This document shows positions 9,924 through 24,700 of a DNA stretch of 62,500 nucleotides, one piece after another. The first letter of the stretch is position 1. Every line of letters begins with the position of its first letter. The stretch is from Glandiceps talaboti (taxonomy: Eukaryota > Hemichordata > Enteropneusta > Spengelidae): the NCBI RefSeq assembly GCF_964340395.1, contig NC_135552.1, positions 22,097,181 to 22,159,680 on the forward strand. Reading direction: 5' to 3'. The position numbers and the translations under genes are program-made. The notes under the pieces were generated by a model. That model was not told the DNA's origin. It searched no databases and saw nothing but the letters and a program-made list of their open reading frames with translations.

Positions 9924-11997
9924 CAGTTTTAATCTTTAACATTACGGCTGCAGTGGCACCTATGACCTCTGTCACTCTAGGTTCACAGGGTGGCAGCTGT
10001 GTATATCTGTCAAAAGTGATCAACAATACATGAACATATACAGTGCTACCATGAATGTTGATGTAAATATCCCTATATACAACCTTTAAAAAAATGAATT
10101 TCTTGTATGTTATGGGAAGACAAATTAAGTGTTGTGTAAGATGCATTTGGTCAAGTACTACACAATGTTCTTCAGCATGATCTTTTCACAACCATTCCTT
10201 CATCTTTACAAAGTTTGGAGGTCATGTTATACACATAACGGCAGGCTATAAGGGCCTTACCAGACATCTATTACCCCACGTTCTGTTATAAATAAAATGT
10301 TTCGGCAGAAAGCTGGGGGAAATAGTTGCACGAGGGATAAAATGATGTCTACTAGTACCTGAATAAAGGCAGGCAATAAGTGATTTTAATAACATCATAT
10401 TCTTAGATATTTTCTTTCTGTAGTCATATAAAATCACTGAAAAGACTCTTGTGCTACTTGACTATATAACTGCACAAGGTAAAACAGAGTTACAACTAGT
10501 GTCTCACTGTATGTAAATTGAGTTCACTGTGGGTCACTAGGTCATTACCACATAACGTGATCTGAAACAATCATTGAAGGCTGCATAAAAAATAATGTGT
10601 TATAAAAGAATACAGTACCGTAGCCACTGGTATAATTGTGAAGAGCAACATCCACCTTACACGGTCATCTTTAGTTGGGGATGTATCTTTACTTTAGACT
10701 TGTTTAGTCTAGCCTTAAACTCTTAAAGTTATTAAACACACCTTAACCAATGAAGATAAAAAAAATTTATTCAATATTTTAAATCAATATATACATAATT
10801 GATGGAAAGAGTTTCCAGTATCTGTAGTCTATTTTCTTGTCTTCATTTGCAAATAGCAGTTAAAAAATTCTACAAGTCTACAATCTAAAAACTGTACGGT
10901 GATTTACCTATGGCTGAAAAACATATCTTGTGTTTTGTGAATAAAAGTTACTATCTCTCTCATACTACAGCAAGTAAACATTATAGCCATACATCATGAT
11001 TTAAACAATTTTAATATCATTTTACACCGAGCTTGAAGAATCAGCGGATAAAGTTTATAAAACAAGCTTTCAATGAAGACATAGTCCCAAAGTGGTGTGC
11101 CTTATGGCAAAGTTAAGTTCTTATGCAAATGTGAATGGTGTCTCTAGATACAACATAATCTATTGACCGATTTGCTATTTGACCTTGAATATGGCGGTCA
11201 AGGTCAAATGTCAAGGTATCAAAAGAAAGCTGACCTTTGAGGTATAGACATTTAAATGGATTCTTTGTGTATTCAGCTTCTTGAGTTAACATAGAAATAA
11301 AGAAAAATTTTGGTCATTTCATCTCAAGAATGTTTTCATTGTCAAAGGTCATGGTCTTATCAGAAAGCTCATTGATAATGTGAGGGTAGACACTTGAAAG
11401 GTGTCCATATGTATGAACCTTTTGGGAGATACCAGGCAAAATGTGCTTTCCTATCACGAATATGGTCGACATTTTGGTCTACAGCTCAAGGTCACTACAT
11501 TAACTTGTATATGCCTAATGTAGTCAAACCCAAGTCATGATTAAAATATTATCACTTTAAATGTTTTATTCAAAAAGTCATGAAGATAACCCAAATTTGG
11601 CTATTTAACATTGAAGAAGACATTCAAGGTAAAAGGTCAGGGTCTTAAAAAGAAAGCTCGTATTTGATAATATGGATGTAAGCATGCAATTGGAGGGTCT
11701 ACGGTGTAAACACTTGAGTGCAGTCACTATACATATTACATCTCCAAAGTTGAGATGCATGTTGTGAACAAATATGGCCACCATTTGGCCACATTTGATT
11801 CAGTTGCAAAACACAATGACAGGCAAATGTCTCACAGGTTTGGTTGAAATCAGGTGGTGCATGCCAGAGATATGAGGGTGAATGCACACATGGATGAATG
11901 GATGGATGGACTGACGTTGACGGAACCCTATGTAATAGTCACCTATGAGCAGTGCCCTTTGGAGGCTAATGACATTCCCTTTGATTCTGTGAGTTTA
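9924..11997. other. Convergent intergenic region between NAT-like and CROT genes, with CROT 3' UTR
   Basis: No coding region recognised. Minus-strand AATAAA hexamers at 11565-11570 and 10766-10771 are candidate poly(A) signals for CROT. The 11190-11740 part carries degenerate copies of a repeat with AAGGTCAAGGTCA-type sequence followed by AGAAAGCTC, GATAATATG and ACACTTGAG; a further copy lies at about 12600-12700 in the last CROT intron. Confidence 0.6.
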
Positions 11998-12700
11998 CTA
12001 CAATTTTGCTGTTGACACCAGGGCAAGCATTTCTTGAACATTATTTTCAAAAGTTTCAGTGAAAACTGTACTGTTTGTGTCAGCATCACTGTTCCATGAG
12101 GAGACTACCAATCGCAGACTGCAATGATAAAGACAGAAAAATAATAATTGAATAACAGTACACTGAATTGGAATATTCCCAGTCTGATACTGTGAACATT
12201 TTAATTTTGCAAAACAAGCTGATATACAATGTCACATGTTGGCCCAGGAGGGTGGGGTGGGGTGGGGGTGGTGGTGCGGTGGGGTAGACTGATTGACAAT
12301 GTTTGACTACACTTATAGTAAATTATAGCAATCACTTTTGTAAGATTATGTGTTGATTCTCAATAAATACATTTGCCTTATCACATGTAGTGATTCAATT
12401 TACCAGTGGAGTGATTCCATTTTTATGTCAATTTACATTTGTGTGAACACTGTCTCAGCTATTAAAAAGCTAACATTAGTTTAAAGCAAAATTACATATG
12501 TTTGTAGAACTTTTATTTGATGTCAAAATACGTAATTAACCCTCTGAAGTAAAAAAGTTCAAATGGGATCAGTGCTGGTACATCATACATAAGTCAGTAG
12601 GGTCAAAGTTTGGGTCAAAGGTCAAAGTCTCAGGAGAAAGTTTACACAAGATAATATGTGGGTAAACACTTGAGTGGAGTCTCTCTGTGGTAAATTTTTG
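11190..12700. repeat. Diverged dispersed repeat with AAGGTCA core, about four copies
   Basis: Similar segments are seen near 11190-11260, 11345-11420, 11625-11740 and 12600-12700. Shared order: GGTCAAAGGTCA or similar, then AGAAAGCTC/AGAAAGTTT, then TGATAATATG, then a run like TAAACACTTGAGTGGAGTC. Spacing is irregular and copies are diverged, so the ends of the unit are not defined. The copies straddle the final CROT exon. Confidence 0.55.
11565..11570 (-). terminator. Candidate poly(A) signal for CROT
   Basis: Minus-strand AATAAA about 430 bp beyond the CROT stop codon; a second hexamer is at 10766-10771. Either could be used. Confidence 0.4.
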
Positions 12701-15700
12701 AGTTATGTGTTTATACTGTATATCACAATCGTTCTTTACAAATATGACCACCATTCAGTAAATAGTTATATGAGCACTAACTTGAAAAGTAATGCATATG
12801 TATATTTATCATGTTCTGTATTACCATTCCACAGGATTTAAAGGAAATTGGCAACACATCATTACTGTCTTCAATATGCAAGAAATGGTTTACTCACTCT
12901 TTCTGAAGAATTGAGTAGAAAGCTCCGTAGCCATTAGCACACATTGGAGCAACTAGACCATGCAGAGCCGAGTATCCATTGAGACTTGAAGACAGGATAA
13001 AATTACCATTACCACCACTAAAAATAATAAAATCATCACTTAAGTTTTACTACATCACTAATACAGGAATAACTTGGCAGTTAGAAGATATAAAAATGGT
13101 GAAAATATTGAACTATTCAACATGAGCTTGTTGCTCACTTCAAGCTCTCATTGCACAATAATAATCACCTCATTAATAGTATTCTTTCACAAAATAGCTC
13201 TCAACCTATCTTGAACAAGGTCTGAATAAAGGCAAGCAAAGATAACAGGTACACAGATATAGTGGTTATGGTCTTGTCAGTGAAATAACATGAAAACAAA
13301 ACAGATAAGCTGAATTTCAAACTTTGGATTGCATTTATACCCAGAAAAGAGTTCAATAGGGCATGTTTTTAGTACAGAAATTAAGCCAAAATGCAATTTA
13401 TTCTGAATACTTTATAATAGGGCCATTTTAGTACAGAAAGTGAACCAAAATACGATATATTCTGAGTGCTTCATACCTTTTTACATAGGACTCATCTAGA
13501 TATATATCTGGCAGGGGAATACCATTTTCTAAAGCTATCATCTGTAATCCAAACAAATGTCTGTCACATCCTGCATTATTCTTGCATTCATTCATCATCT
13601 GTAGGTGTTTGGCAGCAGCCTTATTCAGTAACTCCAATTTGACTTGGGCCTACAAAGTAAAATAACAAATCTAGACATTTTGAAGTGAACAGAAATACAG
13701 TTTACTTTCTTTGACTAGGGAAAAAAATAAGTTTAACTGAAAGATGTCACAAGAAATTCTTTTTTGGAAACAGACTATATGTAGATGTACCAGTTATTTC
13801 CCTAACATGAATAAAGAAGACTTAGTCCGTTATATCTACTAAATTTTACAACCAAATTATTTTTCATTTGCTCACATTACATGTTTACATGTATGTTCAA
13901 TGTACTGCAGTGCTGGCGAATGCTCAACATTGTACCCTCATACACCCTCGTGTTGGTCAACTTGACATTCTTGTTAACAGTCATACAGATTAGTTATTCA
14001 TTTACTATCCATCGCTGTGATTGCATCAATCACAGTCAAATCTATTATACATTGTGTAATCCTGTTATAGTTTATATTTTGTGTGTTCTTCATGTCGATA
14101 GATTCACTTTAGTTTTCCTATTGTAATTTTTTGGGGGATGACAGGAAGCAAATACAAGGTTCCAGCTAATTGGTAAAGTGTACACCTACCCTCTAACTTT
14201 GTACAAATACACATAAAAAAATACAATCAATATATATATTTGATATTATTTTCTAACCTATCAGAGTGAACTCTATAAAGACCTTGATATCTACTGGCAT
14301 TTTTAAATTTTCACACTTGCACATTTTTAAGTTTAGTATAAGTTATTAGGTCTCTACTTACTGATGCATTTTTGTCTAGCATAGCTTTGCAAAATTCTAT
14401 ATTCTCTACAGTACATGTTCTGACTGTCTCTGTCCTTCCATGGTAAAACTGTCGGGTGGTAGCTGTTTCATACGTTGGTCCTGGTCTAGATAGAGAAGAG
14501 AGACACGTTAACAGCCCATTGTAGTACACCCCGACATTGCAAAACATTCGGATTCACTTTCAAGAAAATTTTTGATTCTGTGAGTAGAAATTTGCTGCCA
14601 TGAACCCAGAGTCCATGTGCATTCATTTTCGTGAAATAAGAATTATTAAGCAAAAAGCGCTATGACACTAGTGAATAGACTGAATAGACTGTTTAAAATT
14701 TCCCATCAAGCTTAAAAATATCTACAACAAAGCTTGAATTCACGATTTGTTGCACTTAAAACTACAATGATATGTAATTCGAGCTTTTGCAAGTGGCCCA
14801 AAACAAAAATAGTGTCCATGCAACAAATTTTTGCTGTATTTTAGGAAAACTGTCAAGGGTTAAAAGTACTTGTACTTTGTATCCCGAATGCATACAAGGG
14901 TTGATAATATTTGAGTAACTAGTTGAGATATTACAGTACTTACTTTCCATGCAGTTTGTAGTACGTTAGCTGTATTGCTGACTGTATGAATGCATCTGGA
15001 TGGATACGCTTAGATTTCAACAGTCCTCTATCAAACTTGGGTTGTGAATCAAGTATAGTAACATTTGAAGTCTATTGTGTGACAGATTATAAAATTAAAA
15101 TAGTCAATAGTGATTCTTAATACTGATGTTATGCATGGCTATTTTGATAGACAATGGGCTCATGAAACATTGTGAAACAAAATTCCTGCCAACTGAATTA
15201 CCAATTGTCAGTTACCAATTCCTTTGTTTGATTCCTTTATACATCTTCGTTAAAGTCCTACTCTGCATATAAAGAGGAGTCGGATTAAGATGATACTCAT
15301 TATGTTAGATGACTCTGACCTTGTAACACACTTACAGAGCTCACACAGCACCTATGAAATTGCCGTTTTAGAGAGTATTACAGATTTTCATTTTCTCATG
15401 TTGGACTACGGTATTATGAATAACAGGAAAGACATTTGTCACTGTACTTTTGAAAAAAAGGTGTGTTTTGGGGACTGTATTTGTGAAAATGTTGGCTCGA
15501 TACAGCTGGAAGTGTTGAGACTCCGACCCGGGATTGCAATAGCCCTTTAATTAAAGGAATATTATACTTCACAATACAATATCATCTGAGTGTATCTATT
15601 TTATGTTCAATTTCATGAATTCTTTCAAAGGTTAATGTCTATTAATAATATCTTATGTTTCTTTGAATTCTTAAAGGGTTCAAGATATGTTGATAAAATT

Positions 15701-18700
15701 ATGTTACAGTTTGAGATTTCATCTAATGAGAAACTATTGAACCATGTCAATCTATACATCGTGTGTCCGCCAGATGTGCTTTATATAGAATACTTCAAAT
15801 TCATTTTATTTAAAATTCACATTGACATTAAAAACTAGGAGTGAAAAACAGTCGTCTTTCAGAGCTATAGACAAAGTAAGTCCAGAGAGATGGAAAGATC
15901 CTGTGTGATTCTCATGGATCCACTTAATTAAAACTAATTTGACAGCTAGGGATTCAAACCCTGGCCTTTATAAGTCTGATTTCACTAGCTTGCTGTCTCT
16001 ACTCAGTAATATGACAGAACCCCATGATATGCAAGTGCAAGTGTGGAGTACTTGGGGTATTTGCATGAGCACTTGCAGTGTTCTCTGCACCCATACTTTC
16101 ATGAGTATAGTGAATGAAAGTGCAGCATAAAACACTGCAAGCACGAGTGCAAACACCCCTGACTACCCACACTGGAACTCACATGGCATGGGGTTTTTAT
16201 TATACATTGTTTATCTGAAATGGCAAATTTCCATAAAAATCATAAAAGTCATACAATTTGTGTGCAGTGAATGATCGCATCCTCATTTGCATATCATTTG
16301 CATGCAGATATGCAATAATGTTTTTGGTATTCCACTGCAGTATGGGCTCACACCAGTGCAAGTAATCTCTAGTACATATATGTAATAATGCAAAGACTGA
16401 TTGTTGAAAGCAAACCATACCTCTCTATGATGTTGTTCATAACCCTGTTGTATCTTTGTCAATATTTTGTCATCGATAGTAAACTTCAATTCTTCAGGTA
16501 AAGGAAGATCTCTGACTTCAGTTGGACCCTAAAATGATGAAAATACACAGACATATGAATCATCTTACATGTATACACAACAGCAAAGTTAGGCTTGATT
16601 TCAAGAATACTCTCGATATAAAGTTGGAAAGAAATTTGATAAATTCCTTGAGAAAAGAAGTTTTGTTGAGACAAATTTCAAATCAGTGCAGCAGCTACAT
16701 AATGTGTGTTGTAATTTTGTTACATTTCATCTATGTATTTATTATACCATACTTTTCATAGCAGGACGTATTGAAATAAAACATTTATTATTCATTATTC
16801 AAAGGCTTTCAAAACATTTATGGAAAATCAACATTCAAAATTTTTTACCAAATTGCTTGCCTACACTGTCTCTCATTACATTAACCACTTGCCATCATTT
16901 TCATGGAAAGTGGTGAATCTAGTAAACCCCAAAAATATACTTACCTGCCATTTTCCATCCTGTTGCTCAATTTGCATACGTGCATAATAAGCAGAGCCAA
17001 GAAGTGTTAACCCATCATAGGCTGCATGCTGAAATATAAATTTAATATTTTACATTATTATGATATATGGATACATGTACATATAATTAATACATTAAAC
17101 TGTTGAATTGCCCCATTTCCTCCCTACATCACCAGGATTATTCAGGTCTTACATACAGAATGTTTAAGTTTGAAATGTTAGTAAATATGGTGTGATGTGA
17201 TGGTATTTGTGGAATTAATGCCGAGTGGTTCATTAAAAAAAAAATCATGTATTATGTATAATTATGTTACTTCAAAATATAACAGGGTGCACTGTCAGCC
17301 TTATTTCCAGTAACATTTACATAACATAATGGAGAGGGTAAGGCTGGGTGTCAAACAGAATCTTTTCAAAAACCAAACTTTTGTTAAAACAAAAGCACTG
17401 GGCCCTTGCCCAAGAGAGGGCGCTAACATGGCCTGGTATGATAAATATGACTTGTATTAACTTGACTTGCACCTTTTCTCAATATAAATGACACAAGAAT
17501 AGAAACTAATGACATGTCTGGAAAAAAGAAGATGAAATTCATAGATAACTTCTTAAATATGCCAGTGGAAGAATGAATGCAGGTGCATTTGTATGACAAA
17601 AAAGAATTCCTCTATAAACATACATCAGCATTTAATGAAAAAGTTCCATTCCTATGACTGGCTAACTGGTAGGATTTGTCATAAAATCTGGAATTCACAT
17701 CACCACAAAGAGCATGTTTGCACAGCTGAAAAGATAAATACAGAAGAGAAACATTTAGACATTATACCCAATATTTTCTTCCTTCAGCCATGGAATTTAT
17801 GAATGACTTAAGGGGCCTTGTCACTGTGAGTCTAAGACGAGTAATGACAAAACTCTTAGGTCATGAGTATATTCCGGCTGAGTGAGGAAAAATATTCGGG
17901 AGTGATATAATTATACGTGAACAAGAATAATTTATGAAAATAGTACTCACAAAATAATATGGTCAGGTGACAACCATCCCCCGAATAGTGCATACACCAC
18001 ACCATGCACAAAATACAAGTAAAGGATATCTGAGACACATGAGTTGTATATTCTACTAATACCATGGCTCCTGTTGTGGTGATGACTTAATGATATGCAA
18101 TTGCATTCCCATCTCTTATTTTCACATATGTACCCATATTCACACGCACACCAACTCACATTGATCGGTTGTCAGGGCAACGTGGTATTAGATGTTGTAT
18201 GGGGGAGTTGACTGGTGCAGCTTGTGACCAGTGACGGGTAAATCTGAGTTATGCATTGCTTCCAGTCTATGTATATTAATATTTATCACTTATAAATTAC
18301 CATTCAATATCGCTACTTCTTTATAAAAATTTCATAGCTGTAATAATTCATTTACCTCTGACATCTCTGGTGCTGTATTTTCGATTGCAATTAAAAAAAT
18401 ACTCTTTTCTATGCATTTCAGTCTTTCTTCATTCTTTGGGTCAATCTTTATCAGGTGATCTCTGGCCTGCAGGTATTTAATCAAGTAAGTTGAATTATTT
18501 TTTAAGTATTACCCCAAAAATTTTCAGTTATGTTCTAATTTTGGTCCTCTTTTGCACATGATTTTCAAGAATACAGTCAAAGCATTTATCATTGGGTGAG
18601 TTTTAAGTTTCTCCCATTTTGTCACAAAAACTATTTATTTTTTTTGGTCATACAAACTAACAGAAAGATTATGCCAATAAAGGCTTTGATTGCAATATCT

Positions 18701-21700
18701 CTGTATTACTTTGACCAATGATGCATCTTTTGGACAAATATCCTTGAAACAAAGTTCTTCAGTCTCTCAACACTTTGCCAGCTTGTTCCCAGTCCTTTGG
18801 AAATAATAAAATACATTTTAAGAGTTCACAGTCTTGTTTTCAAGGAAATCCCCATGTGCCACATTCTTCCTTATAAGGCGAAGGATATCTTATGAATTCA
18901 CTGTGATTACTAAAAACTTGGGATTTTAAATGAGATAAAATGAGTTGGTTTCATTCACTTTTAGTTATCAGTACAAAGTTGGCGTTGAAGTGACAATGAC
19001 ATGCGGGTTTTGGTAGGGAACTTTTGTTAAACGTATTATCAAATTGCTTGTATTACTAGTGTACCATTGGAGACAGTCAACAACATCTTTAACAAAAGCT
19101 CACAAGCAAGGCCTGTACATCACTTCCACCCAACTGCACACTAATAAGTGAAAGTGACTCAAATCAATGTATTTTATCGAAGTTCTCATCCTAGTAAATT
19201 TACAAGGATGATATCCATTCCGTTTTAAATCTCACCTCCTTCCATGGTTCCCTATCCAGTGCCGTCATTGTCCCTATATTTGGTACACTGGGGTCACTGT
19301 CACATTTGTCTTTGATATATTCAAGTTGTCTGAAAAGGATGCAAATTAATACAATAACAATCAAATATTTCATATTATCATTCAATATGTTGTTATGTAT
19401 ACCATACTGAATTCCTGCGAGTTTCAATTTGTACTTCACAAAATTTTTCTCAAGCAACACTACTTGTCTTTCCTTACTATCTGTAGCTTACATACATGTA
19501 CAATACCATCTAGCAGTTCACATATACAACTCCATGACAACCATGGCCATTTTGAGCCATTTTTATTTCTCATCCTACAAAAAAATTTACTTTTAGTGGA
19601 TCTGTTTTGTACTACCAAAAACAAATATTTCTAAAAATGTCGCCAAATTTAGAAATGGAAGAATTTTCGCTATAGTAAATGCATGGCACTAAAATAAACT
19701 TGATGTAAAGTGTAAACAAAAGAACTATTTTTTCCTCACCACGTACTGGCTTTGTATTCATAGCACTACATACTGATTTGAAATTGATTATGCTGTCTGA
19801 AACATTTTCAAGTTTGGCCAATTTAGTTAGAAGGAGGGTGGGGAGGAGGAGGGTGGGGGGGGGGGTGGGGGGTTCTGAGGCTTAACTAAAAGAATTTAAT
19901 TTTTTATCCTACATTGAACTACTGATCTCGTCCCTTACCTTTGCATTTCAGGAGCAGTAATTATTTCACCGTCTTTATCAACAATATCAAATGTATAATA
20001 ATGACCATTCCTCAAAACAATGATATGGCTTGGACAGTCTCCTTCAAATTCTAAATTTACAAGAAAATATCAACATGTTAAGAAATGTCACAAGAGTGTC
20101 AACTTCTGAATTACATGTTTCCATGCACAAGCGCTTAAGCTAAGTTGAATATTCTACGTCACGACAATGTAATGCATGTCTATGTCATAAAAAATTTATG
20201 ACTACATTACTGCTTCTGCTATTTTCGAAATATGATTAAAATGTTCAAAAGTGACCTTAGGTACTTTCTCTGATTTTTCTTTGATATTACTGGTATAATT
20301 ATGTTATTCTCCAATATTTTTCTTCATTCACCTGGAAAATACTCATGATCTAAGGATTGTGTCACTACTGGTATAGTGACTCGCATCGACAAAGACCCCT
20401 TAGGTCACTCATATTTTCCTTGGCTGAACAAAGAAAAATATCAAGGCAATAATATATAATCATACATCTGAACTGTGAAATCAAGTCTCAACTGTGGAAA
20501 ACTTCACAATCTTCTTGTCCAAAGATTCAAGCAAAAAACATTCATTACCACAGATGATCTATAATTATCTTATTCCTTCAATTTTTCATATTGACAATGA
20601 TTATCATAGCAATGTCTGAAAGAGTTCACTATTGAGGATATGTTTGTTAAGATGACGTTGACATTTTTCAAGTTCCTAGTTGCCCAAAGCTACAAATGGA
20701 GGGCAGCTTTATAATGCATTTCATCACAGTCCCTCTATCAGAGGGACTGTAATTGCATACAGTGTATCAATGCAATATCATGACTTTAAAGTGGCCATAT
20801 GGATGAGGATTGGTGTTTAATTTGAATTTTTGATTTATAAAACAATTTTATCATGGCTTCCTACTTGAAAAATCAATGTGAAACAACATTGACCAATTGT
20901 GTGTTTGTAACTCATTACATTACAAAAAGCTAAAAAAATGTGTAAAAAGTTTGTTATTGTACATATAATAATAGACATTTTACACATCTATTAATATTTT
21001 GCACCGTATTGAGTTACAAACTGTGAAACACAGACTTGGTATATGTGTTTTCATATTGATTTTTCAAGAAGGAAGCTATGATAAAATCATTCCATGACTT
21101 TAAAATTCACAATAAATACCCAATCCTCATCCATATGACCACTTTAAGCTTACCACTTTTGAAGTATCTGTCCAATCTATCCATCTGATTTCTTGGAATC
21201 TTACATGTATTATACAAACTTTTATACTGAATCATACTCAGGGCTTTATCTCCTAGTCTTTCCCTTTCCAAAGGCAATTGTTCCCTGGAATCAACCATGG
21301 TATGGATAATTATTAGTATTAGGAATATTGTGTTGTGTTGTGCCATGTTGTGTTGTGTTGTGTTGTGTTCAGTTGTGTTGTGTTGTGTTGTGTTGTGTTG
21401 TGTTGTGTTGTGTTGTGTTAACTGTGTTGTGTTGTGTTGTGTTGTGTTGTGTTGTGTTGTGTTGTGTTCAGTTGTGTTGTGTTGTGTTGTGTTGTGTTGT
21501 GTTGTGTTGTGTTGTGTTAATTGTGTTGTGTTGTGTTGTGTTGTGTTGTGTTAATTGTGTTGTGTTGTGTTGTGTTCAGTTGTGTTGTGTTGTGTTGTGT
21601 TGTGTTGTGTTGCGTTGTGTTGTGTTAATTGTGTTGTGTTGTGTTGTGTTGTGCCATGTTGTTTTGTTATTCACAACACAACACACCACACCACACTACA

Positions 21701-24700
21701 ACACAATTGACACAATATTAATCTTAGTTTTATCTGAACAGGACATTAGACTTGATAACAAAAAACAATGATAGTTGAGTGAGAACATAACTTACTTTCT
21801 GAGCAATTCCCAAAATTTCATATTAAAATACAACAGAAGAGCACACCGTTCTAACTGTACACCTTCTGTTGGTGGCCAGATATCCTCAACAGTAGGAAAA
21901 TATCCACCAAAATTAGAATTAAGAACTGTTGAACCACGTAAAGTTAGATAGACGCCATTTTCCCACCATTTTTCAATCTGCAAAATAAAAGGTTTACGTG
22001 GTAAATATATCCTTTACGGTGAGGAAGCAGTGTTCAAGGACTCTACATTCATAGTTACAAATGAGAATTTCTACTCACAGATTCAAAGTTTTTTTGAAAC
22101 TTTTTATAATCCACAAATTTTCACTGATGTCTTATGGATGGTACCACAATGGCCTATATCTCTGATGATGCTGACCAGAAGTCAATGAAAATTATCAAAT
22201 TTGTTTCATCTTTCAATCTTCCTTCCTTTTTATCAGCATAATATTGTTCTCTCGACTCACTTACCCAATTTCTTTCATTTTTAGCTTTTTCTAGCAACTT
22301 TTCATGCAACTTTTTACCAATTCCATCCCCAAAAGTTTTCACAATATGATGTGTTTTCTTGTATTCATCTTGATTAACATGTGGTTTTACTGTGAAGTAA
22401 AAAAATCATGAAAACTGTCTGTGACAAGGCATAGATGTAGATACACGGTTTTCACTAAGTTTTTGGAGCAGAGAGCCAAATCAGAAAAATCAGTGGCCAT
22501 CTTGCTGAATGATAGTGACTTGCTGAATGATAGTGAACAGTTGGGTAAACTCCTATCGGCAATATCCCTACATTTATTAACCTGGAATCCATGTGGATGG
22601 GGTTTTGAATTTGTTGGCTTCCCAAATCAAAATTCAAAATCCCAAACCGCATGGATTCTAGGCTATACATGTATTTAAAAATGTACACTACAACAAGCCA
22701 AGTTGTACACATTCAAACACAGATAAGTATCTTATCTGTGGTTCAAACTAGAATTTATACCCTGGTTGTTTTACATAATGACAATGCGTGCCTAAGTATG
22801 AGAAAAAAACCCATTCAGAATTGCTGTTTTTTTCCCCACTTTTTCCAAAATCAGGCTTGCAAAGGAGTTATTATACTTTGCTCTATAAAGCCAAAAAAGA
22901 CTCATGACTTAAGGGGTCTTTCAATATTTGTCTTTGAGTAGTATTGACAAGCCCCCATATGTCACTCACATTTTCCTCGGCTGCATAAAAAATAAATATT
23001 GGAGGATATAGAATTATTCGTACCTGACTCTAAGTACTTTGTTAATGTCTCTTGTAGTGGTGGAACTGGTAATGATGGTAAAGTGTCCTCATTCAAGAAG
23101 GTTTTCTCTTCTGTACTCATTGCCATCATTGTACTTGAACTCACTGGTACATGCCGAAGCAGAGACTATTGAATAAAAACAGAATTCAAACAGTTACAAT
23201 ATGCACAACAGGGGTGAACAAATCATTTCGTGAACTGGTGGTCCCTGGACCAGTGCCTTAAAAAATCCAGTGGTCCTGCTGAAAGAATTAGTGGTCCCAG
23301 GTCCCACTAATGTGAAACATTAAATCTTACCAATGAATCTGTATATTCAGACGACTTTTTAACATAGTTATTAACAGAAAGAAAGGTACTGGTCTGACGG
23401 ACCAGACAAGGTAAAATTTGTGTGGTTCGCCCCAAATAATCGTTAGTCCAGGACGAAGGACCAGTAGATTTGTTCATCCCTGCACAACAATATCACAGAA
23501 ATACATTGAATCATATTCATAGACCCTCCACTCCACCCAGGGTCTAGGATTGAATAGGTCACTTTATGACACTGTACATGCCATATGGGACTTCAGAATT
23601 TAGCATACAGAAGCAAATAAAAAACACAAATCAAACAGCTTCACAAAACATCATGTAGGTACATTGGAAAAGGTCACTTCATGACCACATATGACCTCTG
23701 AACCTTGCATACAGTAACAATACTTGGCACAAACCAAACTGGCTTTATCAGAAAGACCTTTTTTTTACCAGAAAAATACTCTGCACTTTGACAACAGAAA
23801 TACAAAGGTGGATAGTGTCCAGAATGTACACGTAGTCTCTGGGAGCCATTTGTTAGTTCAGCGTAATTGTAGTACTAAATGAAAACTTATAAAATAGATG
23901 ATATGTACTGGCCTAGCTGACAAGTGTCTTCTAGAAATTACATTGCGGGCAAAGTGTGCAGTGAATGATAGGTCTCAATGACAACATTCTTGCAGGATTT
24001 GTATATTCTTTCTGCATACATCGTTTGAAAGCATGTACTATTATTGGTCTTAGAGTCATGATGGCATAATTATGTTGTATTTGCTAAAGTGTGGGAACAC
24101 CAGTAACAGCAAGGGAATATTAGGTATACTAATATAACTTGTACCTATATGATCATGTGCATTACTATATACCATCATTGGGTTGGAAACTCACTAAATA
24201 CCATGGGAAATCTGGTTGATTTCACCTATATGATAAACACAGCTGGGAATTATGTGATAATGAAAGACATACATGTATATTTACCTACAGTAAAGTAGCT
24301 GACTCTGTCAAAGTAAGTGTTATATATCACTATCATTTACAAATTTCAAATTTTCAAAACTGCAAATATTTGACAAAAACTAAATTTTGTTCGAACAAAT
24401 ACGGTACATACCTTTATGCACATATAACTGCAGCAATGTGTACAGTTGTATATCACGTCAACAGAGATTGCATGAACATTGGTATGTGTATTGGACTATA
24501 ACTTGTACTCTGACCATTCTTATCAGAGTTAATAGAACTATATGATGGCGTTGCCATGGAAATGTAAGTAAATGGTATGTTTATTTTTTATGTCTGACAT
24601 GTCTTAGACAGGCAAACTAGGTACAAGTTGGGGGTCATATAAGTTTTTTTACACAATATTCAATACACTTTAATTGCAATAATAGTTGACAGAATAATAT

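Noticed and set aside
17427-17455. Plus-strand AWYDKYDL that looks like the carnitine acyltransferase WxDK motif
   Set aside because: It is on the wrong strand and has no frame around it; the genuine exon is at 17725-17624 on the minus strand (RFYDKSYQL).
21297-21771. Cys/Val-rich frames of 85-147 codons
   Set aside because: Translations of the (TTGTG)n array.
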